64,000 nucleotides of DNA from Paenibacillus sp. MAEPY2 (GTDB lineage Bacteria > Bacillota > Bacilli > Paenibacillales > Paenibacillaceae): the NCBI RefSeq assembly GCF_000499205.1, contig NZ_AWUK01000010.1:62001-126000 (forward strand), read 5' to 3'. Below the pieces are notes generated by a model that saw only the letters and a list, made by a program, of their open reading frames with translations, was not told where the DNA came from and did no database searches. Below are positions 24,891 to 33,090 of the stretch, piece by piece. Position numbers and translations under genes: made by a program. How positions within the stretch are numbered: the first letter of the stretch is position 1; each line of letters begins with the position of its first letter.

Positions 24891-24906
24891 TCATATATAG
24901 GGCGAA
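24891..24906 (+). repeat. Third, weaker copy of the rlmH-end site
   Basis: TCATATATAGGGCGAA matches the right 16 bases of the 11020-11042 site at 15 positions; the left half has diverged. It lies where the redox island gives way to sporulation DNA, so it is a candidate right end of a second stacked insertion. Confidence 0.45.
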
Positions 24907-25174
24907 ATTTGATGGGAAGAACTCCTTATCTAATTAATCGTTCTCGATTAGCTCTTGTTGAATGTGATGCTCGTATTCGGTGAACGCTTCCGACATCACC
25001 CATCCGAGGTCGGACATCAGTGATTGATTGCGCCAGACAGATTGTCTAATTCCTTACGGCGGATAGCCATCAGGATTCTCTCCTCTGTGATCGTGAACTC
25101 GCACCGAAGAGGAATAGGGATAAAATTTTGTGCTCCCGGGCATGTTAGGGAATAACATCGATGGGGAGTGCTGT
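24907..25174. other. Intergenic, possible coding remnant
   Basis: On the minus strand (25017-24934) a 27-codon frame reads MSDLGWVMSEAFTEYEHHIQ then QELIENDstop; it is protein-like but without a ribosome site. Nothing else supported. Confidence 0.3.
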
Positions 25175-25456
25175 ATGATGGCAAGAAGAAGGAGAAAATA
25201 TGCAGTGCCAGGGGTCGAACAAGGAATGCAAGCTTTCAAAGCAGATGTAATGAAGCGCGAAGGATATACTGTAAATCCGAATCAACCAGACGACGTAAAA
25301 TACGAAGTGGCGAAGGAGCTTGGTGTTCCTCTTCACCCAGGAAACAATGGTCAATTGACAACGGAATCAGCAGGCCATGTCGGCGGCAAAATTGGCGGTT
25401 CCATGGTTAGGGAATTGATCCGTCTCGCTAAGGAGCAAATAGCGAACAGGGAGTAA
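25175..25456 (+). CDS. Alpha/beta-type small acid-soluble spore protein
   Basis: DNA-binding spore protein that saturates and protects forespore DNA. About 93 residues: a basic ARRRRKYAVPGVEQGMQAFK start, then YEVAKELGVPLHPGNNGQL, then the conserved GHVGGKIGGSMVRELI C-terminal helix of PF00269. GGGGAG precedes two adjacent ATGs (25175 and 25178); either could be used. The central GPR-protease site is not clearly canonical. A strong terminator follows. Direct evidence that the host sporulates. Confidence 0.92.
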   Translation: MMARRRRKYAVPGVEQGMQAFKADVMKREGYTVNPNQPDDVKYEVAKELGVPLHPGNNGQLTTESAGHVGGKIGGSMVRELIRLAKEQIANRE

Positions 25457-25545
25457 TCCTGAACTGAAACCTACTGAGATCGTGGGTCAAAAATTGCTGA
25501 GCACTGACTTGAAATAACATCCATTGGTTTTTATAACGATAATTT

Positions 25546-25571
25546 AACCCTTTCCACAAGAAGGGGTTTTT
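25546..25571 (+). terminator. Terminator of the spore-protein gene
   Basis: AACCCTTTC/GAAGGGGTT stem (one G-U pair), 5-nt loop, five T. Confidence 0.8.
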
Positions 25572-25776
25572 GTCTTGCCTTTCATATTACACTGTCATGC
25601 CAAGTGGATGACTGTTGTGAATATCGCCGGTTTCTATTCCGCGCTAAGATACGAACGGAACGGATGATGGACGTTATGAAGGAGCATAGCGGCAGATACG
25701 AAAGATGTTAGAGATGTAATCTGATTTAACTTTGTGAGGCTGGTGAAGGATGCGATTGAAAAAGTCGAATCGTTTA

Positions 25777-25805
25777 TTGACATTGATCGATCGTTCGATT
25801 ATATT
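25777..25805 (+). promoter_or_regulatory. Autoregulated promoter of the second TetR
   Basis: Consensus TTGACA (25777-25782), exactly 17 bp, TATATT (25800-25805). The spacer is the operator TTGATCGATCGTTCGA (25783-25798), which occurs twice more before the MFS gene. The predicted transcript start coincides with the ATG at 25812. Confidence 0.85.
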
Positions 25806-25811
25806 TTGGGT

Positions 25812-26384
25812 ATGAAAACTAAATCCGAAAGCAAAGTGGACCTTATTTATCAGGCTACGATTGAACTTCTCAATGAAAATGGTCTTTCTGAAATATCCAT
25901 ATCAAAAATTGCTAAAAGGGCGAAGATCTCTTCCTCGATCATTTATTTTTATTTTGAAAGCAAAGAGGATATGCTGATCAAGTTGTATTTTTTGCTCAAG
26001 GATCAAATGCACCAGCTCATGTTTCATGGTGTAACAGAGAGTACACCCGTAAAAGTGGGGTTTGAGAAAATTCTGCGAAATTATTCAAATTACATCTTGA
26101 ATAATAAGGACAGCTTTTTGTTAATGGAACAGTTTATTGGCTCACCCTTTATACGTAAAAAGTGTAAGGATCAAAATGGCGGTGTGTTTAAGCCGATGTA
26201 CCCTTTGTTTGAAAGGGGAATTGAGGAAGGTTTGTTTAAGGATTTGGAAACGAATCTATTGGTTACATACTCCTGTTTACCTTTTGTCGAAATGGGAAAA
26301 GAGTATCTAAATGGGGCGTATGAGTTCAGTCCAACAAATATTGATAAAATGATTCAAATGAGCTGGGATGCTATCAAAGTATAA
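25812..26384 (+). CDS. TetR/AcrR repressor of the adjacent efflux pump
   Basis: 190-residue TetR regulator; helix-turn-helix at about residues 8-55 (LIYQATIELLNENGLSEISI, KRAKISSSIIYFYFESKEDM), then a helical ligand domain. The start ATG 25812 (MKTKSESKVD) is chosen because the longer frame from 25734 would run through a consensus promoter. No ribosome site precedes it and the transcript is predicted to start on the A of ATG, so it is probably leaderless. The matching operator lies in its own promoter and twice before the MFS transporter 214 nt downstream. Confidence 0.9.
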   Translation: MKTKSESKVDLIYQATIELLNENGLSEISISKIAKRAKISSSIIYFYFESKEDMLIKLYFLLKDQMHQLMFHGVTESTPVKVGFEKILRNYSNYILNNKDSFLLMEQFIGSPFIRKKCKDQNGGVFKPMYPLFERGIEEGLFKDLETNLLVTYSCLPFVEMGKEYLNGAYEFSPTNIDKMIQMSWDAIKV

Positions 26385-26406
26385 TCAGCTCTTTTTTTAC
26401 TCTAAA

Positions 26407-26457
26407 TTGATCGATCGTTCAATATATTTTTTTGAATATTTTTGATCGATCGTTCGA
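26407..26457 (+). promoter_or_regulatory. Two TetR operators before the MFS gene
   Basis: TTGATCGATCGTTCAA (26407-26422) and TTGATCGATCGTTCGA (26442-26457), 35 bp apart, the same near-palindrome (TTGA-WCGATCGW-TCAA) as at 25783-25798. A possible -35 TTGAAT (26432) and a weak -10 around 26456 lie between and within the sites. The leader to the MFS start is about 130 nt and contains an unused strong SD (AGAAGGGGGTGAT, about 26467). Confidence 0.8.
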
Positions 26458-26597
26458 TAAATATACAAGAAGGGGGTGATATTCATTTTTGCGGTCGAAT
26501 GTTTTAGGCATGGATTCCCATAGGTTAGAAGTGATCCAAAAGAAGAAAGTGTATTATTTCAAATAATAAAACAATAGATTAGGGGACCAATTTTTTC

Positions 26598-27758
26598 ATG
26601 AAAAACTACAAATGGATTATATATTTGCTTGCATTAGGCGCAACCGTGGTCGGTACGGCCGAATCAATTATTACAGGTATTCTGGACATGGTTGCCACGG
26701 ATATAAATGTCTCTATTGGCTTGGCTGGACAATTGGTGTCCATGTATTCTATAGCCTACGCGGTAGGAACGCCAATTCTGATTGCGATCACTTCAAAAAC
26801 AGATCGAAAAAAGCTGCTGTTCATAGCACTTCTTACGTTCATTATCGGTAATATCATCGCTGTTCTGAGTCCTAACTTTACGATATTGATGATATCCCGT
26901 GTTATTTTGGGCGTGAGCGCTGGGGTATTCGCAGTAGTGGCTCTGGGAATTGCAGCACAAATAGCTCCTCCAGAGAAAAGAGGAAGTGCGATTGGCACGA
27001 TCTTGATGGGTACGAGTCTTGCGCTCGTTGTCGGCCTTCCTTTAGGAACATTAATCGGTGAATATATGGGGTGGCGCTGGATCTTCGCAATTCTTGGAAT
27101 TATCACGATCATTCCTATTATTGCGATTGTAAAAGCGATACCTAAAATGTCTGGACAAGAAACGATTCCATTATCCAAGCAATTGGCTATTCTCAAAGAT
27201 TTCAAAGTAATCAGCGGTATATTAGCTTCCTTATTCTTTATTACCGGCTACTCTGTTGTTTCCACGTACATTGCGCCGTTACTACGCGAAAACGCTGGCC
27301 TCAATAGCAATACAATTAGTCTCGTCTTGCTTGGCATGGGTTTAATGGCTGTTGTTGGGGCGCGTGTTGGAGGCTACGGCGCTGATAAATGGGGGATTGC
27401 TCGAACACTGATTGTCAGTCTGTTGATTCATGCTATTGCCTTGTTCTTCCTCCCTTTGGCTGCAGTTACCTTTGGAGGTGCCATGTTTATTCTCGCACTC
27501 TGGATGCTTGGAGCTTGGACAACTGCTCCTGCACAACAGTTCTATCTGGTAACTATGGCTCCTAAATCAGCCGAAATTATATTGAGCTTGAACTCATCCG
27601 CCTTCCACCTTGGTGTTGCCCTAGGTGCAGGCTTGGGCGGAGTCGTTGTAGAGCGGTTAACCTTGTCGTCGATCGGCTGGGTTGGTGGTTTAATCGTCAT
27701 ACTTGCGACTGTATTTACAGTGATTTCTATTTTAATGGGAAAGAAAAAAGAGCATTAA
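26598..27758 (+). CDS. MFS efflux transporter (DHA1/AraJ-like)
   Basis: 386-residue, 12-helix major-facilitator protein. The N-terminal half has LGATVVGTAESIITGILDMV, the signature-A-like SKTDRKKLLF loop, RVILGVSAGVFAVVALGIA, PPEKRGSAIG and motif C MGTSLALVVGLPLGTLIGEY. These point to a proton-coupled drug exporter of the AraJ/YdhP group. TAGGGGACC is about 10 nt before the ATG. It is controlled by the upstream TetR through the operators at 26407 and 26442, the classic arrangement of drug-inducible efflux. Confidence 0.92.
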   Translation: MKNYKWIIYLLALGATVVGTAESIITGILDMVATDINVSIGLAGQLVSMYSIAYAVGTPILIAITSKTDRKKLLFIALLTFIIGNIIAVLSPNFTILMISRVILGVSAGVFAVVALGIAAQIAPPEKRGSAIGTILMGTSLALVVGLPLGTLIGEYMGWRWIFAILGIITIIPIIAIVKAIPKMSGQETIPLSKQLAILKDFKVISGILASLFFITGYSVVSTYIAPLLRENAGLNSNTISLVLLGMGLMAVVGARVGGYGADKWGIARTLIVSLLIHAIALFFLPLAAVTFGGAMFILALWMLGAWTTAPAQQFYLVTMAPKSAEIILSLNSSAFHLGVALGAGLGGVVVERLTLSSIGWVGGLIVILATVFTVISILMGKKKEH

Positions 27759-27863
27759 TTCAGCGACCCGAGGATTTGATTGAAGACTATTAGACGCAGC
27801 TTTTCCAGATTCCAGATTTCAAGGGAGAAGACATCGTACCGATTCTGGGTATAGGGCTTCCCC

Positions 27864-27907
27864 TTGCGTCGGGGATAAATGACGGATATAATGTGATTGA
27901 TCAATTA
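27864..27907 (+). promoter_or_regulatory. Promoter and operator of the third TetR
   Basis: TTGCGT (27864-27869), 17 bp, TATAAT (27887-27892), followed by the perfect palindrome TGATTGATCAATTA (27894-27907; inner ATTGATCAAT) at the predicted +1. A related palindrome ATTGATTAATCAAT lies after the gene at 28482-28495. Confidence 0.65.
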
Positions 27908-27926
27908 CTAACGAAAGAGGTTTGCT

Positions 27927-28448
27927 ATGATTAGGTCAAAAGGACAGGATCGCAAGCAGGAAATCCTTGAGGCAGGTTTGGAGTTATTTGCCCAACGGGG
28001 ATACTATAACACCACGACTGCCCATATCGCAGAGAAGGCCGGGATCTCTCAGCCTTATGTGTTTCGTTTCTTTCCGACGAAGGAGGAACTGTTCATCACC
28101 GTTTTGAATCGGGCGTTCGACCGGATACTCCAAACGTTTAAAAATGTCGAGTCGAGTCCGGATCAGTTGGACAACGACATGCTCAAAGCTTATGAAGAAT
28201 TGTCGGCCCAATATCCCAATGAGATTGCTTTGCTGGTGATCGGTATTGGCATCACCGAAGAAGCAATTCAGGTGGCAACCAAAGAGGGGTTATCCCGCAT
28301 CAGAACTTATGTCCTGCAAGAGTTTAAAGCAGCAGGCATGCCCGATGCAGAAAGAAACGCAACGATTTTTATCGCCATGGGCATGATGTGCAACATTTCG
28401 TACTTTTTGGATCTTCCCGAGCTATTTGAGTTCAATGAAAATAAATAA
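27927..28448 (+). CDS. TetR/AcrR family regulator
   Basis: 173-residue TetR protein: RKQEILEAGLELFAQRGYYN, AEKAGISQPYVFRFFPTKEE, then a ligand domain ending in a Met-rich FIAMGMMCNISYFLD. Ribosome site AAAGAGG. The palindrome at its transcription start suggests autoregulation, and the related palindrome just after the gene suggests control of something to the right, but the next intact gene (YceI) is 474 nt away. Target otherwise unknown. Confidence 0.88.
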   Translation: MIRSKGQDRKQEILEAGLELFAQRGYYNTTTAHIAEKAGISQPYVFRFFPTKEELFITVLNRAFDRILQTFKNVESSPDQLDNDMLKAYEELSAQYPNEIALLVIGIGITEEAIQVATKEGLSRIRTYVLQEFKAAGMPDAERNATIFIAMGMMCNISYFLDLPELFEFNENK

Positions 28449-28470
28449 CCGTCCGAGGTTATTTATTTTT
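28438..28470 (+). terminator. Terminator overlapping the tetR-type stop
   Basis: AAATAAATAACC/GGTTATTTATTTTT stem with a 6-nt loop; the left arm contains the stop codon. Confidence 0.7.
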
Positions 28471-28922
28471 GCATCAAAGTAATTGATTAATCAATATCTA
28501 CCTATAAAACTATTTATAGCCGGCCCCATACGGAGCAGTACGCGTGAACGTCACCGAGCCGTTCGTATCCGTGGCGGAGAATAGCGGTAGCCTCTCGATA
28601 TGTTTTTGCTGCCCATGCTTCTGCTTACCCTCCTTAGCATTCCTCATTGGCAGAGGTCTACTGAAAAGATACTCGAACCCCAAGTAGCGGAGGGGGATTC
28701 CCCGCGACGCCTTCCGATTGCTCCAAGCTTTGCCGAGAAACAGCAAAAACCCCTTGCCATCGCTGGGATGGAAGGGGCTAATTCTACGTCTAGCGAAACC
28801 CAAAACGCTACTGACATTACGTTGTCAGTAGCGTTTTTGTATATTAGGAGCATGCGAAGAGCGCAGTGCATTGGAGATAGGGAAACCTTTTCTTCAAAAT
28901 CTATTATTGAGGTGGAATTTTC
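28471..28922. other. Intergenic, no intact gene
   Basis: GC-richer block (about 28510-28790) with open frames on both strands but no ribosome sites; it looks like degenerate coding sequence I cannot assign. A strong terminator with arms AACGCTACTGACA/TGTCAGTAGCGTT and a T run lies at 28804-28839. The palindrome ATTGATTAATCAAT is at 28482-28495. Confidence 0.5.
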
Positions 28923-29456
28923 ATGAGCAATGTTAAATGGGAAGTAGATCCGGATCACAGCTCCGTTGAGTTTTCGGTGACGCATTTAATGATTAATCAA
29001 ATCAAAGGAGTCTTTGAGCAATTTGAAGCGATCTTAAGTTTCGACCCTAACGATGTAACAACCCTGGGTATTCAGGCTTCTATCGACACAAATAGTATCA
29101 CAACTCGCCAGCGGCAACGAGATGAACATCTGAGGAGCGAAGACTTCTTTCATACGGCCAAGTATCCAGCCATTACATTTCAGAGCATCAGCTGCGCCCC
29201 TACTGGCGAACGGCAGTATGAACTTATGGGCAATATAACTCTGCATGGAGTAACAAAACCCGTCATTTTCCATACCGTTTTTGAAGGACTTAACAAAGAC
29301 CCTCGTGGCCGAGAACGTGTGGGATTTCATTCAACAGCCAGTATCGAACGCAATCAATTTGGCTTGAGCTTCAACTCGCCTCTGGAAGCGGGTGGAATTG
29401 TCGTCGGAAATGAAGTAAGCATCGAGCTTTATATCGAGGCCATTAGAATAGATTAA
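28923..29456 (+). CDS. YceI family lipid-binding-like protein
   Basis: 177-residue lipocalin-like YceI protein that binds polyisoprenoid-type lipids in characterised relatives. Motifs: WEVDPDHSSVEFSVTHLMIN, GVFEQFEAILSFDP, ASIDTNSITTRQRQRDEHLR, DFFHTAKYPAITFQS, GNITLHGVTKPVIFH, FGLSFNSPLEAGGIVVGNEV. No signal peptide, so cytoplasmic, as for most Gram-positive members. GAGGTGGA precedes the ATG, and a terminator (29483-29510) follows. Often induced by stress; here it is monocistronic. Confidence 0.95.
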   Translation: MSNVKWEVDPDHSSVEFSVTHLMINQIKGVFEQFEAILSFDPNDVTTLGIQASIDTNSITTRQRQRDEHLRSEDFFHTAKYPAITFQSISCAPTGERQYELMGNITLHGVTKPVIFHTVFEGLNKDPRGRERVGFHSTASIERNQFGLSFNSPLEAGGIVVGNEVSIELYIEAIRID

Positions 29457-29482
29457 CAATCCTATAAGCTTCTTGAACACTC

Positions 29483-29510
29483 ACTCGTCATAACTATGGC
29501 GAGTTTTTTC
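29483..29510 (+). terminator. Terminator of the yceI gene
   Basis: ACTCGTCAT/ATGGCGAGT stem (one mismatch), 3-nt loop, six T. Confidence 0.8.
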
Positions 29511-29687
29511 TTTGTGTATACCTCAGTCCTATTTCTAGTATTATTCACCTATAATTAGCACAAATGCGAATACAACTTTTTTACCAAAATATATACAAGT
29601 TGCTCGTTTACTGTCTACCATTTCGGTGTTATACTCACAATATTCAAAAGGAATTTGTGAAAATATGTCGAATTGAGGCTTAATAGG

Positions 29688-30788
29688 ATGATTATGGATA
29701 AACATAAGGACGGCGAAACGATTATCCTCATTCCATCGCTTGAGCCAGATGAGAGACTTCTGTCCTATGTACGGCAATTGCGAAAATATGGTTTGACCCA
29801 TATTGTTATTGTGGACGACGGATCTGGCGAGGCATATCAGTCGATTTTCGATGAGCTCCGTGAGAGCGGGTGTGTCCTGCTGCGGCATACGGAAAATCGG
29901 GGAAAGGGCGCCGCACTCAAGACGGGATTTCAATATATCGGACAGCAGTTCGATGCGTCCTCTTCCTTCATTGTCACTGCTGATTCAGATGGACAGCACG
30001 CTGCAGAGGATGTATATAGGCTCGCCAAAGAAGCCAGGCGCGATCCTGATGCGTTGTTTCTCGGAGTAAGGAACTTCAGCGAGGGAGGAATACCGCCGAA
30101 GTCTTTGCTGGGCAATCGGATGACGTCCTTTATTTTTGCTATGCTTTACGGGAAAAAACTATCAGATACCCAGACCGGGCTTCGTGCCTTTGGCCCCGGG
30201 CTGCTTGCCTTTATGCAAGATGTTCGTGGCACCCGGTTCGAATACGAGCTGCAGATGCTCATCTCGTGTATTCAATCCGGCATCCCGATTCATACGGTGC
30301 CGATTCAAGTCATTTATGAAAATGGAAATGCCGGAACCCACTTCAAAGCGATTCAAGACAGTGCTCGGGTAATGGGTGTCTTGTTCTCCAACTTCCTGCG
30401 TTTTATTTCCTCGTCAGTTGTGAGTTCTGTTGTCGATTTGGGAATTGCATGGTTTTTGATCGACTTTTTGCGGCCCATTTTGGGTCAGCAGGATTATCTA
30501 AGAATTTTGCTCGCAACCGTGATTGCGAGAGTTATTTCCATTGTCGTCAACTATGTACTGAACAGGCATTTTGTATTCCGCAAAGAAGATAGTCAGGGCA
30601 GTCTATGGCGCTATTTGACGTTGTGCGGAGTCGTGATTGTGCTTTCCAGTACAGGGGTATATTTGTTCCATACGATTTTCTTCGTGGATGAGAAAATTGC
30701 GAAATTTGTCTGTGATGCCTTGCTGTTCCTGCTCAGTTTTCAATTGCAGCGAAGATGGGTATTTGCAGCAAGGAGGAAGCAGCTGTAG
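29688..30788 (+). CDS. Bifunctional family-2 glycosyltransferase / GtrA flippase-like protein
   Basis: 366 residues in two parts. Residues ~1-225 form a GT2 domain (ILIPSLEPDERLLSYVRQLR, IVIVDDGSG, LLRHTENRGKGAALKTGF, VTADSDGQH as DxD) similar to dolichyl-phosphate-type transferases that charge undecaprenyl phosphate. Residues ~235-360 are a four-helix GtrA domain (FLRFISSSVVSSVVDLGIAW, VNYVLNRHFVFRKED) that is thought to move the lipid-linked sugar. The start ATG 29688 follows GAGG; TTG 29673 and ATG 29694 are alternatives. First gene of a polysaccharide operon; its TAG overlaps the next GTG start. Confidence 0.9.
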   Translation: MIMDKHKDGETIILIPSLEPDERLLSYVRQLRKYGLTHIVIVDDGSGEAYQSIFDELRESGCVLLRHTENRGKGAALKTGFQYIGQQFDASSSFIVTADSDGQHAAEDVYRLAKEARRDPDALFLGVRNFSEGGIPPKSLLGNRMTSFIFAMLYGKKLSDTQTGLRAFGPGLLAFMQDVRGTRFEYELQMLISCIQSGIPIHTVPIQVIYENGNAGTHFKAIQDSARVMGVLFSNFLRFISSSVVSSVVDLGIAWFLIDFLRPILGQQDYLRILLATVIARVISIVVNYVLNRHFVFRKEDSQGSLWRYLTLCGVVIVLSSTGVYLFHTIFFVDEKIAKFVCDALLFLLSFQLQRRWVFAARRKQL

Positions 30789-33079
30789 TGCAAAACGAAA
30801 AAAGGCAACATATTTTCTTTGTCATCACCATGATCCTGATGTCGATTTATTTGTTATGGCGGATGTTCTTTACATTGCCATGGGGAGAAGGTGTACTGAA
30901 CGTTATCTTCGGCATTCTGCTCATTGTGGCTGAGACGGTAACCGTACTAACCACCTTTGAATTGTTCTTCCAAAAGATGCAAAAGGAACGTACGCAGCTC
31001 GACTTTCCCATCGTTCCTCCGGAGTATTATCCGGATGTGGATGTGTTCATTGCCACGCATAACGAGCCGGTCGATCTGTTGTATAAAACGGTAAATGCCT
31101 GTACGTTCATGGATTATCCGGACAAGCAAAAGGTCCATATCTATATATGTGACGATGGCGGAAGACCTGAAGTGGAGGAGCTTGCAAAGCAGTTTGGCGT
31201 TGGGTATCTGGGGCTCCCCGGCAACAAGGATGCCAAATCAGGTAACCTGAATAATGCCCTGAGCAAAACCTCTTCCCCACTCATTGCAACCTTTGATGCA
31301 GATATGATTCCGCAACACACCTTTCTAATGAAAACCGTCCCGTATTTCCTGCTCTCCACATTTATAGAAGAGAACGGGCAATGGCGGCTTCGCTGTGAGG
31401 ATGAAATGGATAAAAAGTTCAAGCTGGGGCTGGTACAGACCCCTCAGAGCTTCTACAATCCGGATCTATTCCAGTTCAACCTCTATGCAGAGCAAGGAAT
31501 TCCGAATGAACAGGATTTCTTCTCCAGAGAAGTTAACATCCTGCGTAATGCCTCCAATGCGGTAGCCTATACAGGAAGCAACACGATTATTTCCCGGCAA
31601 GGTATGGAAGACATCGGCGGTTTTCCGCTGAATACGATCACCGAGGACTTTGAGACAAGCATCCGTTTACAGCAGGAAGGCTATATTACCTATGCGACTC
31701 AAGAGGTTCAAGCTGCCGGACAGACAACAACAACAGTTCCGAGCATGATTAAGCAGCGAATTCGCTGGGCAAGGGGCATTATTCAGAGCCTTCAGAATAC
31801 GCGTGCTCCTCTGTCCGAGAAGCTTCCTTTCTGGACGAGGGTGACCTATTTAAGCAGTTTCTTATACTGGTGGTCTTTCTTTAACCGGTTGATTTTCATT
31901 TTGGCGCCAATTTTGTTTGCCTTATTCGATTTCAAGATTGTAAACACAACCTTCTGGCAGATCCTAATATTCTGGCTTCCGTCCTATTTCTTCTACAGCG
32001 TATCGATGCGTTATCTGTCCAGCAACATTCGGAATCAGCGCTGGAGTCAGGTCATAGATACCATATTTATGCCTTATCTGATCTGGCCGGTTCTCCTCGA
32101 AACCCTGGGTATTCGCGAGAAAAAATTCAAGGTTACGAACAAAAGCAGAGCGAGCGGTCGGAAATGGATGTCTGCTCTGTTATATGCACTTCCGCATATC
32201 TTCCTGCTCCTGCTATCGATTGCGGCTGTAATTCGGTATGTTAACGGCAAGTACGGCATTGCGCTGTTCTTCAGCAGTATCATTATTTTCTGGCTCATTC
32301 ATAATATGATTGCACTGTGTTATGCACTGTTCTTCATGATCGGCCGTCGTGCGTATCGGGAGACTGAGCGGATTCGGGCACAAGAGGATGTCACGATCCA
32401 TGATCAGGACACGAATCTGCGTTATCAGGCCAAGACGGTAGATGTATCCGAACAAGGTATTGCCTTCTATGTCCCGTATCCCATCTATTTACCTGAAAAG
32501 AAGACGATCTCTTTGGTCGTAAAATCCGAGCGATATGAGGCGAATCTCAATGCGGTCATTGTTTATGTGAAGCAGGATGGAGAGGGCTGGCGCTATTCTG
32601 CAACGGTTCAGCCAATCGACGAGACGGATAACCGCCAATATATGCAAATCATCTATGACCGTAAACACTCATTGCCAGAGCAGATGAATCTGTGGGATAC
32701 CGCTTACGACGATATGCTGCGTAATGTGAAAAAACGTATTGTTCAGCCGAGATCAGATCAGCGGAAAATGCCGCGGCTTTCCTTGCAGCTTCCAGTCCAT
32801 TTCACCAATCACGCGGGCTGTACACTGCGCAGCTTCAATTATCGTTTCTTTTCCGCCACGGGTCTCCATGGTGATATTGCGGCAGGGGCGATCGTTTCTT
32901 TTTACACGAAGAGTAATATTGAAGTCATTTTGCAGCATACCGGGAAAACAACAGCCAATCGTCGCGAAGTGCTTCTCTCGGTGGAGAATATTGATGATAT
33001 CGTGGAGCGTGGCTTGATTGATCAATTGCTGAGTGATTTGACCCATCCACATGCCGAGAGCTTCACCAGAGAGGGTTAG
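30788..33079 (+). CDS. BcsA-like glycan synthase with PilZ domain
   Basis: 763-residue processive GT2 membrane synthase. Two N-terminal helices precede the catalytic region, which carries all cellulose-synthase-type marks: YICDDGG (D), FDADM (DxD), ITEDFETSIRLQQEGYITYA (TED) and QRIRWARG (QxxRW). More helices follow, and then a C-terminal cytoplasmic PilZ domain (about 570-680; TVDVSEQGIAFYV) that binds c-di-GMP in related enzymes, here with a second degenerate PilZ-like half. The start is GTG 30788, 11 nt after AAGGAGG and overlapping the stop of the preceding gene (TAGTG). It makes an unidentified beta-glycan, likely under c-di-GMP control. Confidence 0.92.
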   Translation: MQNEKRQHIFFVITMILMSIYLLWRMFFTLPWGEGVLNVIFGILLIVAETVTVLTTFELFFQKMQKERTQLDFPIVPPEYYPDVDVFIATHNEPVDLLYKTVNACTFMDYPDKQKVHIYICDDGGRPEVEELAKQFGVGYLGLPGNKDAKSGNLNNALSKTSSPLIATFDADMIPQHTFLMKTVPYFLLSTFIEENGQWRLRCEDEMDKKFKLGLVQTPQSFYNPDLFQFNLYAEQGIPNEQDFFSREVNILRNASNAVAYTGSNTIISRQGMEDIGGFPLNTITEDFETSIRLQQEGYITYATQEVQAAGQTTTTVPSMIKQRIRWARGIIQSLQNTRAPLSEKLPFWTRVTYLSSFLYWWSFFNRLIFILAPILFALFDFKIVNTTFWQILIFWLPSYFFYSVSMRYLSSNIRNQRWSQVIDTIFMPYLIWPVLLETLGIREKKFKVTNKSRASGRKWMSALLYALPHIFLLLLSIAAVIRYVNGKYGIALFFSSIIIFWLIHNMIALCYALFFMIGRRAYRETERIRAQEDVTIHDQDTNLRYQAKTVDVSEQGIAFYVPYPIYLPEKKTISLVVKSERYEANLNAVIVYVKQDGEGWRYSATVQPIDETDNRQYMQIIYDRKHSLPEQMNLWDTAYDDMLRNVKKRIVQPRSDQRKMPRLSLQLPVHFTNHAGCTLRSFNYRFFSATGLHGDIAAGAIVSFYTKSNIEVILQHTGKTTANRREVLLSVENIDDIVERGLIDQLLSDLTHPHAESFTREG

Positions 33080-33090
33080 GAGAGATAAAA

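Noticed and set aside
7341..24906. Ccr, tyrosine or serine recombinase gene in the rlmH-linked DNA
   Set aside because: None of the open frames in the segment resembles a recombinase, so mobility is inferred only from the repeated end sequences.
26467..26540. Leader peptide before the MFS gene, suggested by a strong SD
   Set aside because: No ATG, GTG or TTG lies at proper spacing (only ATT), and the frame that follows shows no attenuator hairpin.
27800..27931. Open frame DFKGEDIVPILGIGLPLASG running into the third TetR promoter
   Set aside because: It lacks a start and a ribosome site and overlaps a good promoter; probably chance or a short relic.
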